Origin: Woeseiaceae bacterium
GTDB taxonomy: Bacteria > Pseudomonadota > Gammaproteobacteria > Steroidobacterales > Woeseiaceae
Direction of reading: 5' to 3'
DNA: 64,000 bases
NCBI GenBank assembly: GCA_021773035.1
Contig: JAJFKU010000024.1
Location: 1-64,000 of the forward strand
In this document: positions 7,502-16,563 of the stretch, in pieces
How positions within the stretch are numbered: position 1 is the stretch's first letter
How the letters are laid out: each line of letters begins with the position of its first letter
Made by a program: the position numbers and the translations under genes
Notes under the pieces: generated by a model
Told to the model about the DNA's origin: nothing
Seen by the model: the letters and a program-made list of their open reading frames with translations, nothing else
The model's database searches: none

Positions 7502-9133
7502 TTACTCACAGTTCTTGTTGTCGCACTGCACCCGAATTTCGACGGTTGCCGCCGCTCTCGATGGCGCCCGGAAGCGAAAATCCCGGGTCGCTTTCGACTC
7601 GACACGAACATCGATACGCTGACTGAACTCCGACTCGATAACCACGCCGCCGGCATCACGCCATACAGGTTCCAACGTGACTGCATAGGTGCGACGCTTT
7701 TTGTTTCTAAGCGCAATCTCCGCGACGTTGACTGACATCGATACGCCCGTGGATTGATCCTGACGCATAGTCACGAGTTCACTGCGCTCGACCGCAAAGG
7801 CGCTCTTCGCTTTCCTGTCATTCCAGGCAATACTCGGTGGTTTTTTGGCGTTCTCGGTCGAAAACGCTATGGTCAGGCCATTCCAGCGATCGACATCAAC
7901 ATTGGCCGAATAGTTCGACTGCTCCAGCATCGTTCGCAAGTCGTCTGCGAGCGCTACGAATCGCGTCGAGCTGTCCGAGGTAAATGCATACACATGCTCG
8001 TCGCGGGCACTGGTTTCCGTGTCGGGCACCAACTCGCCGTACGAGGCCGGAAACCAGCGTTCTATCTGCTGTAAGGCGCGTCGTCCTGCCGGCTTATCCC
8101 GGCTTACGCCAACGACCCGGACCGACGATTTACGCGGCTGCTTCGAAGACTCGCCACCGGACCTGACCTTCCTGGATAAAACAATTTCGCTGTATTGCTG
8201 CGCAATGTAGTTTGCGACATCCCTGTACATTTGATTATTGAGGTCCGCGCGGGCGAGACTCGCCGAATCGCCTTCGCCGTACTTGGGTATCTCCAGCGGC
8301 AGTGGTGACGGCAACGGGCGCTTCGAATCCGTCCGGAAAAACTTTATGCGCGGTTTGATGGTACCTGGCAATACGCCGCGCCGTGCATCGAAGGCCCCTA
8401 TGTCCATCGCTATGTCTTCTACGACGATAACCGCCTCACGATCCAGCAAGCCCATGCAAGCGTCCTGAGCCGCTTCGAGCTTCGCCACGGTTTGGGCAAA
8501 GTTGCCACCTCTGCCGCGATACTTATCTATGCTCTGTTCGTAGGAGCGACAATCGTTGCGGAGTTCGTCCAGCGGTACGTAGGCATCGACGAAGTAGACG
8601 TCGTAGCCGAGCTGTAACTCCAGGCCGTTGTGAATAAACGCCAGTGCATCGTCAGCATCAAGACCGTTAACGGCATTGCGATCGATCGTCATGGCAACGC
8701 GTAGCCGGTTCGCGGCCGCCTGCTCGAGGTAGGTGCTAACGGCGGAACGTAATTCCTGCATATCAACCACGGCTCGCACGTTGCAGGACACGTTTTCCTC
8801 GCGCTCGCACTGGTAATCGAAAGTATCAAAGAGCCTGGTGTGTACCTGGTGAAAATTCTCCTCGATGTCGCGTTCCAGCCGCCGTCTTGCCGGCTCGTCA
8901 AGCGTAGCCGCCCGACCAAGGACGAGTGACAGTGCGTCGGATAATATCCGTTTGCTGGCATCTTTTACGGCTTCGAATTCGCTGGAGCCGGTCGCATTTT
9001 TCTGAATCCGCTCGTGGCTGCCGGTCTGGTGCATGCTTCGCGATTGCTGCGCGTCAGAGGTTTCGGCGAAGCCCAGCCCCAAAAGCAGGGCAATTAACGC
9101 GCACGCACCGCGTAAAGAATCAAGTTTTTTCAT
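7502..9133 (-). CDS. Secreted protein of unknown function, 543 residues
   Basis: A clear signal peptide (residues 1-28, cleavage after TSDAQQ or just before) precedes a mature region with no motif I can assign. Four cysteines near residues 100-115 and 200-230 and a CDNKNCE pair at the extreme C-terminus suggest periplasmic disulphides. The C-terminal 110 residues look like a beta-sandwich (alternating hydrophobic strands). Its start overlaps the end of the upstream gene by 14 bp and its stop is 4 bp from the M48 gene, so it belongs to the same transcript. It is probably a structural or cargo-handling part of the envelope assembly that the operon appears to encode. Confidence 0.72.
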   Translation of the reverse strand: MKKLDSLRGACALIALLLGLGFAETSDAQQSRSMHQTGSHERIQKNATGSSEFEAVKDASKRILSDALSLVLGRAATLDEPARRRLERDIEENFHQVHTRLFDTFDYQCEREENVSCNVRAVVDMQELRSAVSTYLEQAAANRLRVAMTIDRNAVNGLDADDALAFIHNGLELQLGYDVYFVDAYVPLDELRNDCRSYEQSIDKYRGRGGNFAQTVAKLEAAQDACMGLLDREAVIVVEDIAMDIGAFDARRGVLPGTIKPRIKFFRTDSKRPLPSPLPLEIPKYGEGDSASLARADLNNQMYRDVANYIAQQYSEIVLSRKVRSGGESSKQPRKSSVRVVGVSRDKPAGRRALQQIERWFPASYGELVPDTETSARDEHVYAFTSDSSTRFVALADDLRTMLEQSNYSANVDVDRWNGLTIAFSTENAKKPPSIAWNDRKAKSAFAVERSELVTMRQDQSTGVSMSVNVAEIALRNKKRRTYAVTLEPVWRDAGGVVIESEFSQRIDVRVESKATRDFRFRAPSRAAATVEIRVQCDNKNCE

Positions 9134-10454
9134 GACATGCGTCCCTTTTCAGCAATTTGCTGACTGGTTGTTCTTTTAGTTGTTCAAGTTGCTTTACAAG
9201 CTTTTGCACAGTGGCGTCCAGCGCCTCGCGAGCCAGAATGCCGAGCTCGTATTCGTTCAAGACCGTTGCTACCGGTGTTTCGCGAGGCCGCATCAGCGGC
9301 GGTTCTGTGATCGCCATGCCGACCACAGGATCCGGTCGGAAGGTTTCGTTTTGTCCGGCTTCGGAAGCTCTTAGCGCGGCAGCGGTCGCCAGGCGGACCC
9401 GATGGGCGAGGGCATGCTTCGACAGCTCCGTACTACTTACTTCGATCGCCGCGAGGGTTGTCCGGACGTGCCAGCCTGATACCGGGATAACCCTTACGTC
9501 GCTGTCCTGGGCGCAATCCGCACCTATTACTCGCATTCGCGGTGGCGCCTCGCCCATTACGCGGCGCGCGCCGCTGTTTTCGGAGCGGGCAAAGACCCGA
9601 CGTGCGTACTGCGGCCAGAGGTCGACCAGCAGGTCCAGGGTTTCACGACCCGGCAGGATCACCAGGTGCTCGAGTGAAGGTGCCTTGTTCACGGCCTTCA
9701 TCAGCAGAGATTCTGTTATCTGGGCGACGCGCTTTTGTAGCGAGCCAGAGTCCTGTTCCCCGCCGGCGCCAAAAACTGCAGCGAAATTCTCCCGCGCCCT
9801 GGCACCGGGCGGTGCCGCTTCTATCGAAACGTATCGAATATCCAGGGCGTTCCGGACCACCGATCGGGTCTGGTAGTCCGCCACGTGTTGTGCCAATTCC
9901 CGGATACCTTCCTTTACGGCGCTGAGTTCAAGCTGCTGTATGTCATCGTCATTAAACGGTTCGGAGCCCTGGCCTACGGCGGTGCGCTGATGAGTGATTG
10001 CGGATCGTACTTCCGGGAAAGCGCTCGACATGCCAACACTCAGTCGGTCTTGCCCAACATGGACCCACACCAGCTCAGCGCTTGCGAAGTACCGGTACCC
10101 CTTCTCACGAAACGATTCGGAAGTCGTGTTGAGGCTGGTCAAGATGATCACGCCGACATTGAACGGGTCGTCGAGAGGTCGCCAGTCCGCAAGGCTGTGC
10201 GTCAGGTTCGAAACCTTCGTCTGCTGCATGGCTTCGCGCGCAAACTCCGAAAACGCCCAGCGATCATCGTCGCCGATGCCTGCTCGTGCCTGACCTGTTG
10301 CCGTATTCAGTGCCGGTCCCGTGTCTACACCAAGAAAAAAAACGCCCGGGCTTGTGGCGACTGCCGCGAACACCGGAGCAGATGAATAGCCCTGCAACAG
10401 TAACGCCACAATCAGCAGCCTGGATACGCTAATACTATTTGACAGGGAGTTCAC
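9120..10454 (-). CDS. Secreted protein of unknown function, 444 residues
   Basis: A signal peptide (about residues 1-30, with a hydrophobic LLIVALLLQG core) is followed by a region of mixed alpha/beta character. Residues 60-200 contain FNVGVIILTSLN and WVHVGQDRLSVGM strands that recall, weakly, the alpha/beta core of CsgG-like proteins. The C-terminal 60 residues are charged and helical. I recognise no family. It lies 12 bp after the preceding gene's stop and overlaps the next gene, in the middle of the CsgG-like operon. The product should be periplasmic. Confidence 0.7.
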   Translation of the reverse strand: MNSLSNSISVSRLLIVALLLQGYSSAPVFAAVATSPGVFFLGVDTGPALNTATGQARAGIGDDDRWAFSEFAREAMQQTKVSNLTHSLADWRPLDDPFNVGVIILTSLNTTSESFREKGYRYFASAELVWVHVGQDRLSVGMSSAFPEVRSAITHQRTAVGQGSEPFNDDDIQQLELSAVKEGIRELAQHVADYQTRSVVRNALDIRYVSIEAAPPGARARENFAAVFGAGGEQDSGSLQKRVAQITESLLMKAVNKAPSLEHLVILPGRETLDLLVDLWPQYARRVFARSENSGARRVMGEAPPRMRVIGADCAQDSDVRVIPVSGWHVRTTLAAIEVSSTELSKHALAHRVRLATAAALRASEAGQNETFRPDPVVGMAITEPPLMRPRETPVATVLNEYELGILAREALDATVQKLVKQLEQLKEQPVSKLLKRDACHEKT

Positions 10455-10466
10455 AGTGATTGCTCT

Positions 10467-11387
10467 TTACAGGTCGAGCTCTGTGGCCAGTTGAGATTCG
10501 AAAGCTATGTTCTCTTGAGCAATACGCTCTTCCTCCGCTTTGGACGTACTCTCCAGCAGCACACCGTCTGTTTCCGAGGCCCTGGTCGCTGCGGATACTT
10601 TTTGTATGGAGCCCACCGTATTGCTGAGAAGGGTTGCGTGTGCCTTGAAGTTGGCGAGCCGGGTGCTGCGATTCATCGTCCAGCGCACATTTTCGCCCAT
10701 GTACTCAACGAGTCGCTGATCCCATCCGAGAATCTCCGCCCCATAGGTCATGGCCGCCTGCATCGCTCCGGTAGCTTCCGCCAACAGCACCTCGTTGATC
10801 TCCTCTTTCTCTGCGATACCTTTGTCCACCAGCTTGAGACCGCGATCCAGCTCCTTGCGGATGGTGACGAAGTCGCTACGGCTGGGCGCTTCGTCATCAA
10901 CACCTTCAGCGAACAGGCGATCAGCTTCAATCTGGTGATCGATATCGAGGGCCTCAAGTGCCTTGTTCGTCGCAAGCACAACTTTCTCTGCCCAGAACGC
11001 CGACTTCAGCTCCACGTAGTTCCATCGAACTTCGGCGTAACACGGCGACTCGATCTCCTCCGGTAACTCGATTCCATCGACGTTCAGTTTCTTGGAAAGC
11101 TGTGACAGTGCGAGTTTCGTGGTTCGGACTTTGATTTGTTCACGTAGCCCAAACGAGGCCGCATCTGCAGGCGATAGTCCGCACATGTGTTTCTTCTGTA
11201 CGTCCGACATGGGGAGCACCGTCTCAAGCGCCTCGGTTGTCGCCTGTTCGGCGGTCTCATCGGCCTTGTCGGGAACTCCCGGTATCTTGCGTAACAGGTC
11301 GCCAACACCTGCGCTGGCGACTGGTGCGATCGACGCCAAGGTAAGAATGACAATCGCTTTTTTTAATAGTTTGTTTTTTGCACTCAC
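10467..11387 (-). CDS. Secreted helical protein of unknown function
   Basis: The product has 306 residues. I chose a GTG start at 11385-11387: GAGAGGGA lies about 6 bp upstream, and the signal peptide (KKAIVILTLASIAPVASAG) begins there, whereas the open frame upstream has no signal. The mature protein is mostly helical, rich in Glu, Lys and Leu, with a cysteine pair near residues 75 and 115. It lies between the CsgG-like lipoprotein and the 444-residue protein in the same operon. I cannot name the family. Confidence 0.7.
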   Translation of the reverse strand: MSAKNKLLKKAIVILTLASIAPVASAGVGDLLRKIPGVPDKADETAEQATTEALETVLPMSDVQKKHMCGLSPADAASFGLREQIKVRTTKLALSQLSKKLNVDGIELPEEIESPCYAEVRWNYVELKSAFWAEKVVLATNKALEALDIDHQIEADRLFAEGVDDEAPSRSDFVTIRKELDRGLKLVDKGIAEKEEINEVLLAEATGAMQAAMTYGAEILGWDQRLVEYMGENVRWTMNRSTRLANFKAHATLLSNTVGSIQKVSAATRASETDGVLLESTSKAEEERIAQENIAFESQLATELDL

Positions 11388-11415
11388 AAGTTTTCCCTCT
11401 CCCACATGTGTGTTG

Positions 11416-13173
11416 TTACCAGATTGTCTCTTCGCCTGATTCCGCGGACTCCCGTTCTTCCGCTGATACAGGTTGCAGCAGGAGCCCCGCCTCGGCGACT
11501 GCATCGCCGATCATCCTGGCCTGAATCCAGCCGCTCGCATCAAACCCGATAACGCGAAGACGTCCTACCTGTGCACCACCGATATTGCGCAGTATTTCCC
11601 CTGTATTGGCGTCGACCATATCCTGCCCGGCCTTGAAGACGAGGAACTCGTCATTCGCTCGAACGCCAATTGCGGCTTTGTGGTTCAAGGTAAGCAGCTC
11701 GTCAGATACGAAAGCTACGGCCAGCGGCCGCAGTGCCGTCATCAGTGAGCCGAACATCTTCTGGGCTACCCGGTCCGCCGCGCTGACCATTTCCTGATCG
11801 CCGGCATCAATCGTAACTGCGGTGTCCACGGCAACGGCGGCAATGCTGGCAGCGCTGTTAACATCGATGATGTAAGCCGAACCGCGTGCAATAACCGCGG
11901 CCTCAGTCGCGCGCTCTACCTCTACGTCGTAGACCCGCTCCGTCGTGCTTGTTGCCGCGCTTACGGCAACCGACTCCAGGTTGCAGACGGCCAGATAGTC
12001 TACGCCGCGCAGCGAACCCAGCGGCAGCCCGACCTCTCGTCCTTTGCTGAGGTCATCAAGGAGTTGTTGTCCAAGGACCTTATCGCGAAAGACCTCCCTG
12101 TCCTCGACGAGCTCGACACTGTCGTAGTCCTGCAGGTAGATTGCGAGGCGGTTTCGAACGGTGACCGCCCAGGCAGCATTGAACTCTACCGTGGCTTTTT
12201 GAAGACACGGCGTCAGACCCAGGCGAATCTTTGCAGATGCTGCCGGCAAGTCAGCGTCGTCGGAAATTGGTGTTGGCGCGAACGTGACGTCGGTGTCGAG
12301 CGCGATGCCGGTATTTCGCGCAATCGCATATTCGGGAAAAACCTCGAGGATTTCAATCGTTGTAGCGACACTACCGAGATCATCTGTGCTGACCCGGTAC
12401 CGATCGCCAACCTGCACCCCGGCTGCTCGCCCGCCCGACACCTGGACACGTTGTTCACCGCCCGATGTCTCTACGCGCTCAACGATCAACTCTCCAGCCA
12501 GTCCTCGCAATGCCCTCGTCGTTAGTTCCTGCGCGGCATACTGCAGAAACGCATTCACCTGTGTTTCGGCACGACCGCCATCAGCGAAGGTTTTGTCCAG
12601 AACAACCGTGTCGCTGGCAACCCAGCGTCTGGAGTTGACGTCAACCACCCGAAAGTCGATGCTTGAACGAATACGGTTACCGCGAGCAGACAATGCCGCC
12701 TGGCTGGCGTTTCGAACCGGCGTGACGTCGAACCCGTTGATGCTGCCGATCAACACGAAGTCAGCTGTCGGAAAAACCCGGGCATACTCTGTTGTATCGA
12801 TCGAAGCCCGGGTCGATCCGCCCAGCTCCGAATACTCGTTGTCCGAGTCTTGTTGTTGCATCTCGGGAGCGGCCAGCTCCTCACCCGCGTAGTCGAGTTC
12901 TTCCTCCAGTGTCGCGACTCGCTCACCTTCCATAACCTGCCAGTCCGTTCTCGCCCCGAACTCCGTCGCGACCGCGGAAGTAATTCCCATCAGGCGCAAC
13001 GCGTAAGGGCCGGACTCAGCATCACCCGTCGCGCCGAAACTGGCCACCGCGAGTGTGGGTGTCGCGCCGGCTTCCTGTCCAAACCGGGTTTCCTGATCTG
13101 ACGCCTGCTTCGAGCATCCCAGGAGCGAAACACCACACAGCACTATCGCCGCGGGTATCAACGAGTACTTCAT
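11416..13173 (-). CDS. CsgG-like outer-membrane lipoprotein
   Basis: The product has 585 residues with a lipoprotein signal ending in the lipobox LLGC (acylated cysteine about residue 20). The N-terminal half has features of the CsgG/LpoB-type fold: a PTLAVASFG strand, a helix, a VMEGERVATLEEE segment, and a long FVLIGSINGFDV strand with RSSIDFRVVDVNSRRWVAS following. CsgG-like proteins form outer-membrane export pores or activate periplasmic enzymes. A second region (about 330-480) repeats a similar alternation, so the protein may hold two such domains. It overlaps the next CsgG-like gene by 4 bp. The family call rests on pattern only, and a FlgT-like fold is an alternative. Confidence 0.6.
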   Translation of the reverse strand: MKYSLIPAAIVLCGVSLLGCSKQASDQETRFGQEAGATPTLAVASFGATGDAESGPYALRLMGITSAVATEFGARTDWQVMEGERVATLEEELDYAGEELAAPEMQQQDSDNEYSELGGSTRASIDTTEYARVFPTADFVLIGSINGFDVTPVRNASQAALSARGNRIRSSIDFRVVDVNSRRWVASDTVVLDKTFADGGRAETQVNAFLQYAAQELTTRALRGLAGELIVERVETSGGEQRVQVSGGRAAGVQVGDRYRVSTDDLGSVATTIEILEVFPEYAIARNTGIALDTDVTFAPTPISDDADLPAASAKIRLGLTPCLQKATVEFNAAWAVTVRNRLAIYLQDYDSVELVEDREVFRDKVLGQQLLDDLSKGREVGLPLGSLRGVDYLAVCNLESVAVSAATSTTERVYDVEVERATEAAVIARGSAYIIDVNSAASIAAVAVDTAVTIDAGDQEMVSAADRVAQKMFGSLMTALRPLAVAFVSDELLTLNHKAAIGVRANDEFLVFKAGQDMVDANTGEILRNIGGAQVGRLRVIGFDASGWIQARMIGDAVAEAGLLLQPVSAEERESAESGEETIW

Positions 13174-14084
13174 CGGTTTTCTCCTGTTACGCGCAACGTA
13201 TAACCAGCTTTGATCGCAACCTCCTCGCCGCTGCCAGTCATGAACTTCGCAAACGCGATGTCGTCATGAATTTCCGTAATTACCGCTTCGCCCACAGCGA
13301 TGCCGGGGATGCGCTTTTTCGAACCGTTCGCGAGCTCTACGATTTTCGATTCGGCAAAGACCCGAAACCGGTCGCCTTCGGAAAGACCCGCATCCGCGCC
13401 ACGATCAATCACAAAGTAGTCGGGGTGCACGTCGACAACCGATATTGGATTGATTCGCGTCGATATTGAACTAACGATCTCGGCGACCGCCGCGTCAGTA
13501 CGTGTCCGGAGCGGTGCGGCAGATCGGTATCGGCCCTGGCGTTTTTCCTCAAGCGTTTCTTCCAGTGTTGACCACGTATAACTGCCGGCAACATCCTTCG
13601 TGAATTTCTCCACGCCGTCCGCAGCAAGTATTTCAACTCTAAATTCGTAAGTGGCGGTATCGACGCGCTCAAAGACGTCATCCAGTAGCTCCACAGGGCG
13701 ATAGCTTGTGTGAACATCAAATCGGGTCACGCTGGGTCGAAGCAGAGAGTCGGAAACCTGCAGTCCGAACTGCTGGCTGCCTGAACCGGAAGCCAGGCTC
13801 GAATCGGCCAGGCGCTTTTCTTCGAGGATCATCTGCAGGTCTTTCCGATCGCGGCTCAAAACCTGCACACTGCGAGATTGCTGCAGCTCTGATTGCAGCT
13901 GAGCTACCCAGTCAATTTCGTTCAGCAGGTAGCGCTCGTGGGCTGAAAGACGCTCGGGCGACTCGGTCGCTGTAATGACCAGCCTGGGTTGCTGAGCCTG
14001 GACGTTGCCGGCGATGGTGGCCACCACTATTAGTAGGCTTGCGGCCAACGCTGGCCGTAGGTGTGCAACTTCTCGTCTAAGCAT
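13170..14084 (-). CDS. CsgG-like secreted protein
   Basis: The product has 304 residues with a signal peptide (about 10-31, ending VQAQQ). The N-terminal domain resembles CsgG: a strand (PRLVITATE), helices, then SRSVQVLSRDRKDLQMILEEK, which matches the family pattern of a strand followed by R-x-L-x-x-I-L-x-E-x. The C-terminal half (about 205-300) is beta-rich and looks like a small barrel (DVHPDYFVIDRG, EGDRFRVF), as in FlgT or similar envelope proteins. It is the first gene after the predicted sigma-dependent promoter at 14106-14131 and overlaps the downstream lipoprotein gene by 4 bp. Together they probably make an outer-membrane complex. Confidence 0.6.
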   Translation of the reverse strand: MLRREVAHLRPALAASLLIVVATIAGNVQAQQPRLVITATESPERLSAHERYLLNEIDWVAQLQSELQQSRSVQVLSRDRKDLQMILEEKRLADSSLASGSGSQQFGLQVSDSLLRPSVTRFDVHTSYRPVELLDDVFERVDTATYEFRVEILAADGVEKFTKDVAGSYTWSTLEETLEEKRQGRYRSAAPLRTRTDAAVAEIVSSISTRINPISVVDVHPDYFVIDRGADAGLSEGDRFRVFAESKIVELANGSKKRIPGIAVGEAVITEIHDDIAFAKFMTGSGEEVAIKAGYTLRVTGENR

Positions 14085-14105
14085 GTTCTTCTCCCGTTTA
14101 GCTGA

Positions 14106-14131
14106 TAGACGAAACTCGCCGGCTTGTTTTC
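14106..14131 (-). promoter_or_regulatory. Predicted ECF-type promoter before the CsgG-like operon
   Basis: On the minus strand GAAAAC (14131-14126) is followed after exactly 14 bp by CGTCTA (14111-14106), preceded by a T-rich tract. The spacing and both boxes recur before the sigma gene and before the DUF1036-like gene. The predicted start lies 15-20 bp upstream of the ATG at 14084. The element lies in the gap after the anti-sigma-position gene, so the CsgG-like genes can be transcribed apart from it. Confidence 0.7.
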
Positions 14132-14145
14132 AAAAATCTAGCGAT

Positions 14146-14952
14146 TTATTTTTCTAAGCTGGCGGTCATCTTCAAAGTAACGCGGCACAGTGCCTGATCG
14201 GACCGGTTTGCCGCACTATTAAGATCATTAACATAGCGGCGCCACGGATCTCGAATAATGGCGTTGCGGCCGCTCGCAAGGCCACGCAGCGAAGTCCGCG
14301 CAGCCGCACTTATCTCGATAGCTCCGGTCGACTGGCAAGACTCCTCCAGATTCCGCAACACCGCGCCTAGCTGGCGTAATTTGTCATTCTCACTGCAGTC
14401 GCCGGTGCAATCGGCCACCAGAGAGTTCCCCAGGAACGCGGACCCGCTCGAGGTTTTTCCGGACGCATACCCGAGTCGAATGGCATCGGCTTCCTGTTCG
14501 ACGGCTGATTGTGCGCTGCCCGGTGACTGCACCACGCGCACATTGCGATCCGACGAAACATCGGCCTCCGGACTGAAAACCATGAATGCCACCAATACTG
14601 AGGCGGCGAGCGCGCTGATACCCGTCAGCACGTAGCGCGTACTAAACCGCAATCTGTTTGAAAATCGCTCTCTGGAATCGATAACCGAGGACTGCTCCCC
14701 GGAATCTGCTTCTTTCTCGGCGAGTTCTTCAGCGAGCACCATAACACGGTCACTGATTTTCGGATTATGTGCAATATGCGAGCGGATTTCCCTGCGGCGC
14801 GACTCCTCGAGCCTGCCGCGCAAGTACTCCAGTAACTCGGCATCTCCGGGGCCAGGGCCGTCCCCTGTCCCTGTCTGGGCCAGCAGGCCAAACAACGCGT
14901 ACACGCCATCGCCTCGCTCAAGAGCGTCTGTATCCTTGCGTTTTTCGTTCAT
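14146..14952 (-). CDS. Single-pass membrane protein, probable anti-sigma factor
   Basis: The product has 268 residues. The N-terminal about 110 residues are cytoplasmic in character, with a helical ELLEYLRGRLEESRRREIRSH stretch resembling the anti-sigma ASD helix but without the zinc-binding HxxxCxxC cysteines. One membrane segment follows (about residues 108-127), then a periplasmic part with a cysteine pair (DCTGDC near 185) and a helical end. Its start overlaps the sigma factor gene by 4 bp, the usual arrangement of an ECF sigma and its regulator. The anti-sigma role rests on position and topology rather than on a recognised domain. Confidence 0.65.
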   Translation of the reverse strand: MNEKRKDTDALERGDGVYALFGLLAQTGTGDGPGPGDAELLEYLRGRLEESRRREIRSHIAHNPKISDRVMVLAEELAEKEADSGEQSSVIDSRERFSNRLRFSTRYVLTGISALAASVLVAFMVFSPEADVSSDRNVRVVQSPGSAQSAVEQEADAIRLGYASGKTSSGSAFLGNSLVADCTGDCSENDKLRQLGAVLRNLEESCQSTGAIEISAAARTSLRGLASGRNAIIRDPWRRYVNDLNSAANRSDQALCRVTLKMTASLEK

Positions 14953-15710
14953 AGCGTACCCGCCTCCGCATCAAGATCATGGCGCGAGAAAACGTCCCGA
15001 ATACGTTCGATGGCTTCCTGCCAACGATTGTGTGCAGTACCGATCGAGCACTGCATCATGGCTGCACACGTGGCGAAGCCTTTGTCATTGAGCCCTTTCG
15101 CACGAAGCACGATCCAGTGCTCGTCGCTTAAACTCTGCGCCAGCTCTGCCTGAATTCGTGTGAACACGGCGAGCAGCTGTTCATCGATGTCCGTGCGCAG
15201 CTTTCCTCTCAGACAGTCAAACAGCAGCTGAAAACAGGCTGAACGTTCGACGCCGATCGCCACGGCTTCAGGACTCGTATCGTCAAATGTCCTTGACGTC
15301 GTCGTATCGGCTGCGAATCCATCATGCTTGCGTGCGGTACTGGTGTTCTTGCGAATCGCGTCAATGAGTTTGCGCCTGGTAGCCGAAACCAGGTACGCCT
15401 CGAGGTTGAGCGGTGCCTCGGGTTGCTCGCGCCGGTTAACGCTGCCAAAAACGGCTATCAAAGCTTCATGATAAGCGTCCTCAAGCTCATCGCGAGAGCC
15501 GCTGATTCCACGTAGGACACGCCGACGTATGTTCTCGTAGAGTCGAGCGCTGAGCCACGTATTTTTATTATTGTCGGGCAAGGGCAGTGATTTTCCGGTC
15601 CAATTCGCCGCCTGAGCAGGACGTTGCTCAAACCGCTTCAGCAACGCTATCTCAAGATAGCTTGCACGCTTTAGTCTACCGGCAAACTGGTCAAACGCAA
15701 TAGAAGTCAT
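14949..15710 (-). CDS. ECF-like RNA polymerase sigma factor
   Basis: The product has 253 residues. Region 2 is visible at about 75-140 (ELEDAYHEALIAVFGS, then LEAYLVSATRRKLIDAIRK) and a diverged region 4 at about 190-240 (LSDEHWIVLRAKG, then a helix-turn-helix around MMQCSIGTAHNRWQEAIERI). The protein is longer than a typical ECF sigma (about 180-200), with extra residues at the N-terminus and between the regions. It is likely to direct transcription from the three GAAAAC-N14-CRTCYA elements nearby, including one just before its own start, which implies autoregulation. That promoter sits so close that the message would be almost leaderless if the ATG at 15710 is right. Confidence 0.78.
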   Translation of the reverse strand: MTSIAFDQFAGRLKRASYLEIALLKRFEQRPAQAANWTGKSLPLPDNNKNTWLSARLYENIRRRVLRGISGSRDELEDAYHEALIAVFGSVNRREQPEAPLNLEAYLVSATRRKLIDAIRKNTSTARKHDGFAADTTTSRTFDDTSPEAVAIGVERSACFQLLFDCLRGKLRTDIDEQLLAVFTRIQAELAQSLSDEHWIVLRAKGLNDKGFATCAAMMQCSIGTAHNRWQEAIERIRDVFSRHDLDAEAGTL

Positions 15711-15719
15711 GTCGAGTAC

Positions 15720-15745
15720 TGGATGAGAATAAACCGCTTGTTTTC
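15720..15745 (-). promoter_or_regulatory. Predicted ECF-type promoter before the sigma gene
   Basis: On the minus strand GAAAAC (15745-15740) is followed after exactly 14 bp by CATCCA (15725-15720). This is the same -35 box and spacing as the promoter at 14106-14131, with a -10 differing at two positions. It would give autoregulation of the sigma factor. The predicted start is only a few bases from the ATG. Confidence 0.6.
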
Positions 15746-15801
15746 AAAGACTTCGTTGGGCTGCCGGGCCCTTTGAGCCCTGTTCCATGGTGCATTGTCT
15801 G

Positions 15802-16479
15802 CTAGGCCGAGCACGTTAGTCGCAGCTCCGTATCGCCGCTGGTATCAGTCAACTTCCTCATTGCAAGGGGCTTGTTCTCCAGTTTTGCCGAGTGATCGCC
15901 TTTCCATACCAGTGATTGATCCGTAGTTTCGGCGTAATAATAGGACGCCGTACTGTTCGTCCTTGCGTAGGTTCCATTGTTGAACTTCAAAAACCGTGAC
16001 GAATTCGCGCTGAACGTCCACCAGCCGGCCGTCGTCCAGTTGCCGTCTGGCTGCAGGTAGCGAAGTGCCAGTCGTACCGGTTGCTTGCACTCGTTCGCAA
16101 CGTGGAACTTGAAACCAGTGGGTGAAGTGGATGGAGGTGTAGTAGTCCTCTGCCGTGTCTGGTTATTGTTGCCGGCGCAGGCATCCGGATCGAGGGCGCA
16201 GACAAGCAACCCAACGGTGATCGCGGCCCGGCCGATGTCGTTACCCACAGAGGTTTCGCGTGATATCAGACTGGACGGCTTCACCCAGCTTGTCGTGCCG
16301 TCTGTGCTCCGCCGAACCTTGACCCGATGGCCCTGGTAGTCGATTCGGACGATGTGCACGAGGTCATCAGAAAAAATGCCCTGAACATAAACGCCGTCGC
16401 CGACGTCGAGGTCGCTAATACGGGCAGCGTGAGCGGCACCCAGCACCAATAGTAGAAATAGTCCGATTGTCTTCTTCAC
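15802..16479 (-). CDS. Secreted protein with SH3-like N-terminus and DUF1036-like domain
   Basis: The product has 225 residues with a signal peptide (1-18, LGAAHA). Residues 20-75 (VGDGVYVQGIFSDDLVHIVR, then VKVRRSTDGTTSWVKPSSL) look like a small SH3 or Tudor-like barrel. A short hydrophobic stretch and a Thr/Pro/Asn-rich linker follow. The C-terminal about 100 residues match the DUF1036 pattern: N-ECKQPVRLALRY, a WTTAGWW motif, YYYAETTDQSLVWKGDH, and a closing cysteine. It lies upstream of the sigma gene, on the same strand, with its own sigma-type promoter, so it probably belongs to the same envelope regulon. The DUF1036 role is unknown. Confidence 0.7.
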   Translation of the reverse strand: MKKTIGLFLLLVLGAAHAARISDLDVGDGVYVQGIFSDDLVHIVRIDYQGHRVKVRRSTDGTTSWVKPSSLISRETSVGNDIGRAAITVGLLVCALDPDACAGNNNQTRQRTTTPPSTSPTGFKFHVANECKQPVRLALRYLQPDGNWTTAGWWTFSANSSRFLKFNNGTYARTNSTASYYYAETTDQSLVWKGDHSAKLENKPLAMRKLTDTSGDTELRLTCSA

Positions 16480-16563
16480 CGTTTCCTCCCACGTCGTTGT
16501 TGACGCTAAAGTTCTTTGAAACCAGGATGACCGTGAGTTTCCGAATCCTGTCGCTTTGACAGG

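Noticed and set aside
10491..11066. A 191-codon plus-strand frame opposite the 306-residue secreted protein gene
   Set aside because: Its translation has no recognisable domain, and the minus-strand frame has a signal peptide and fits the operon.
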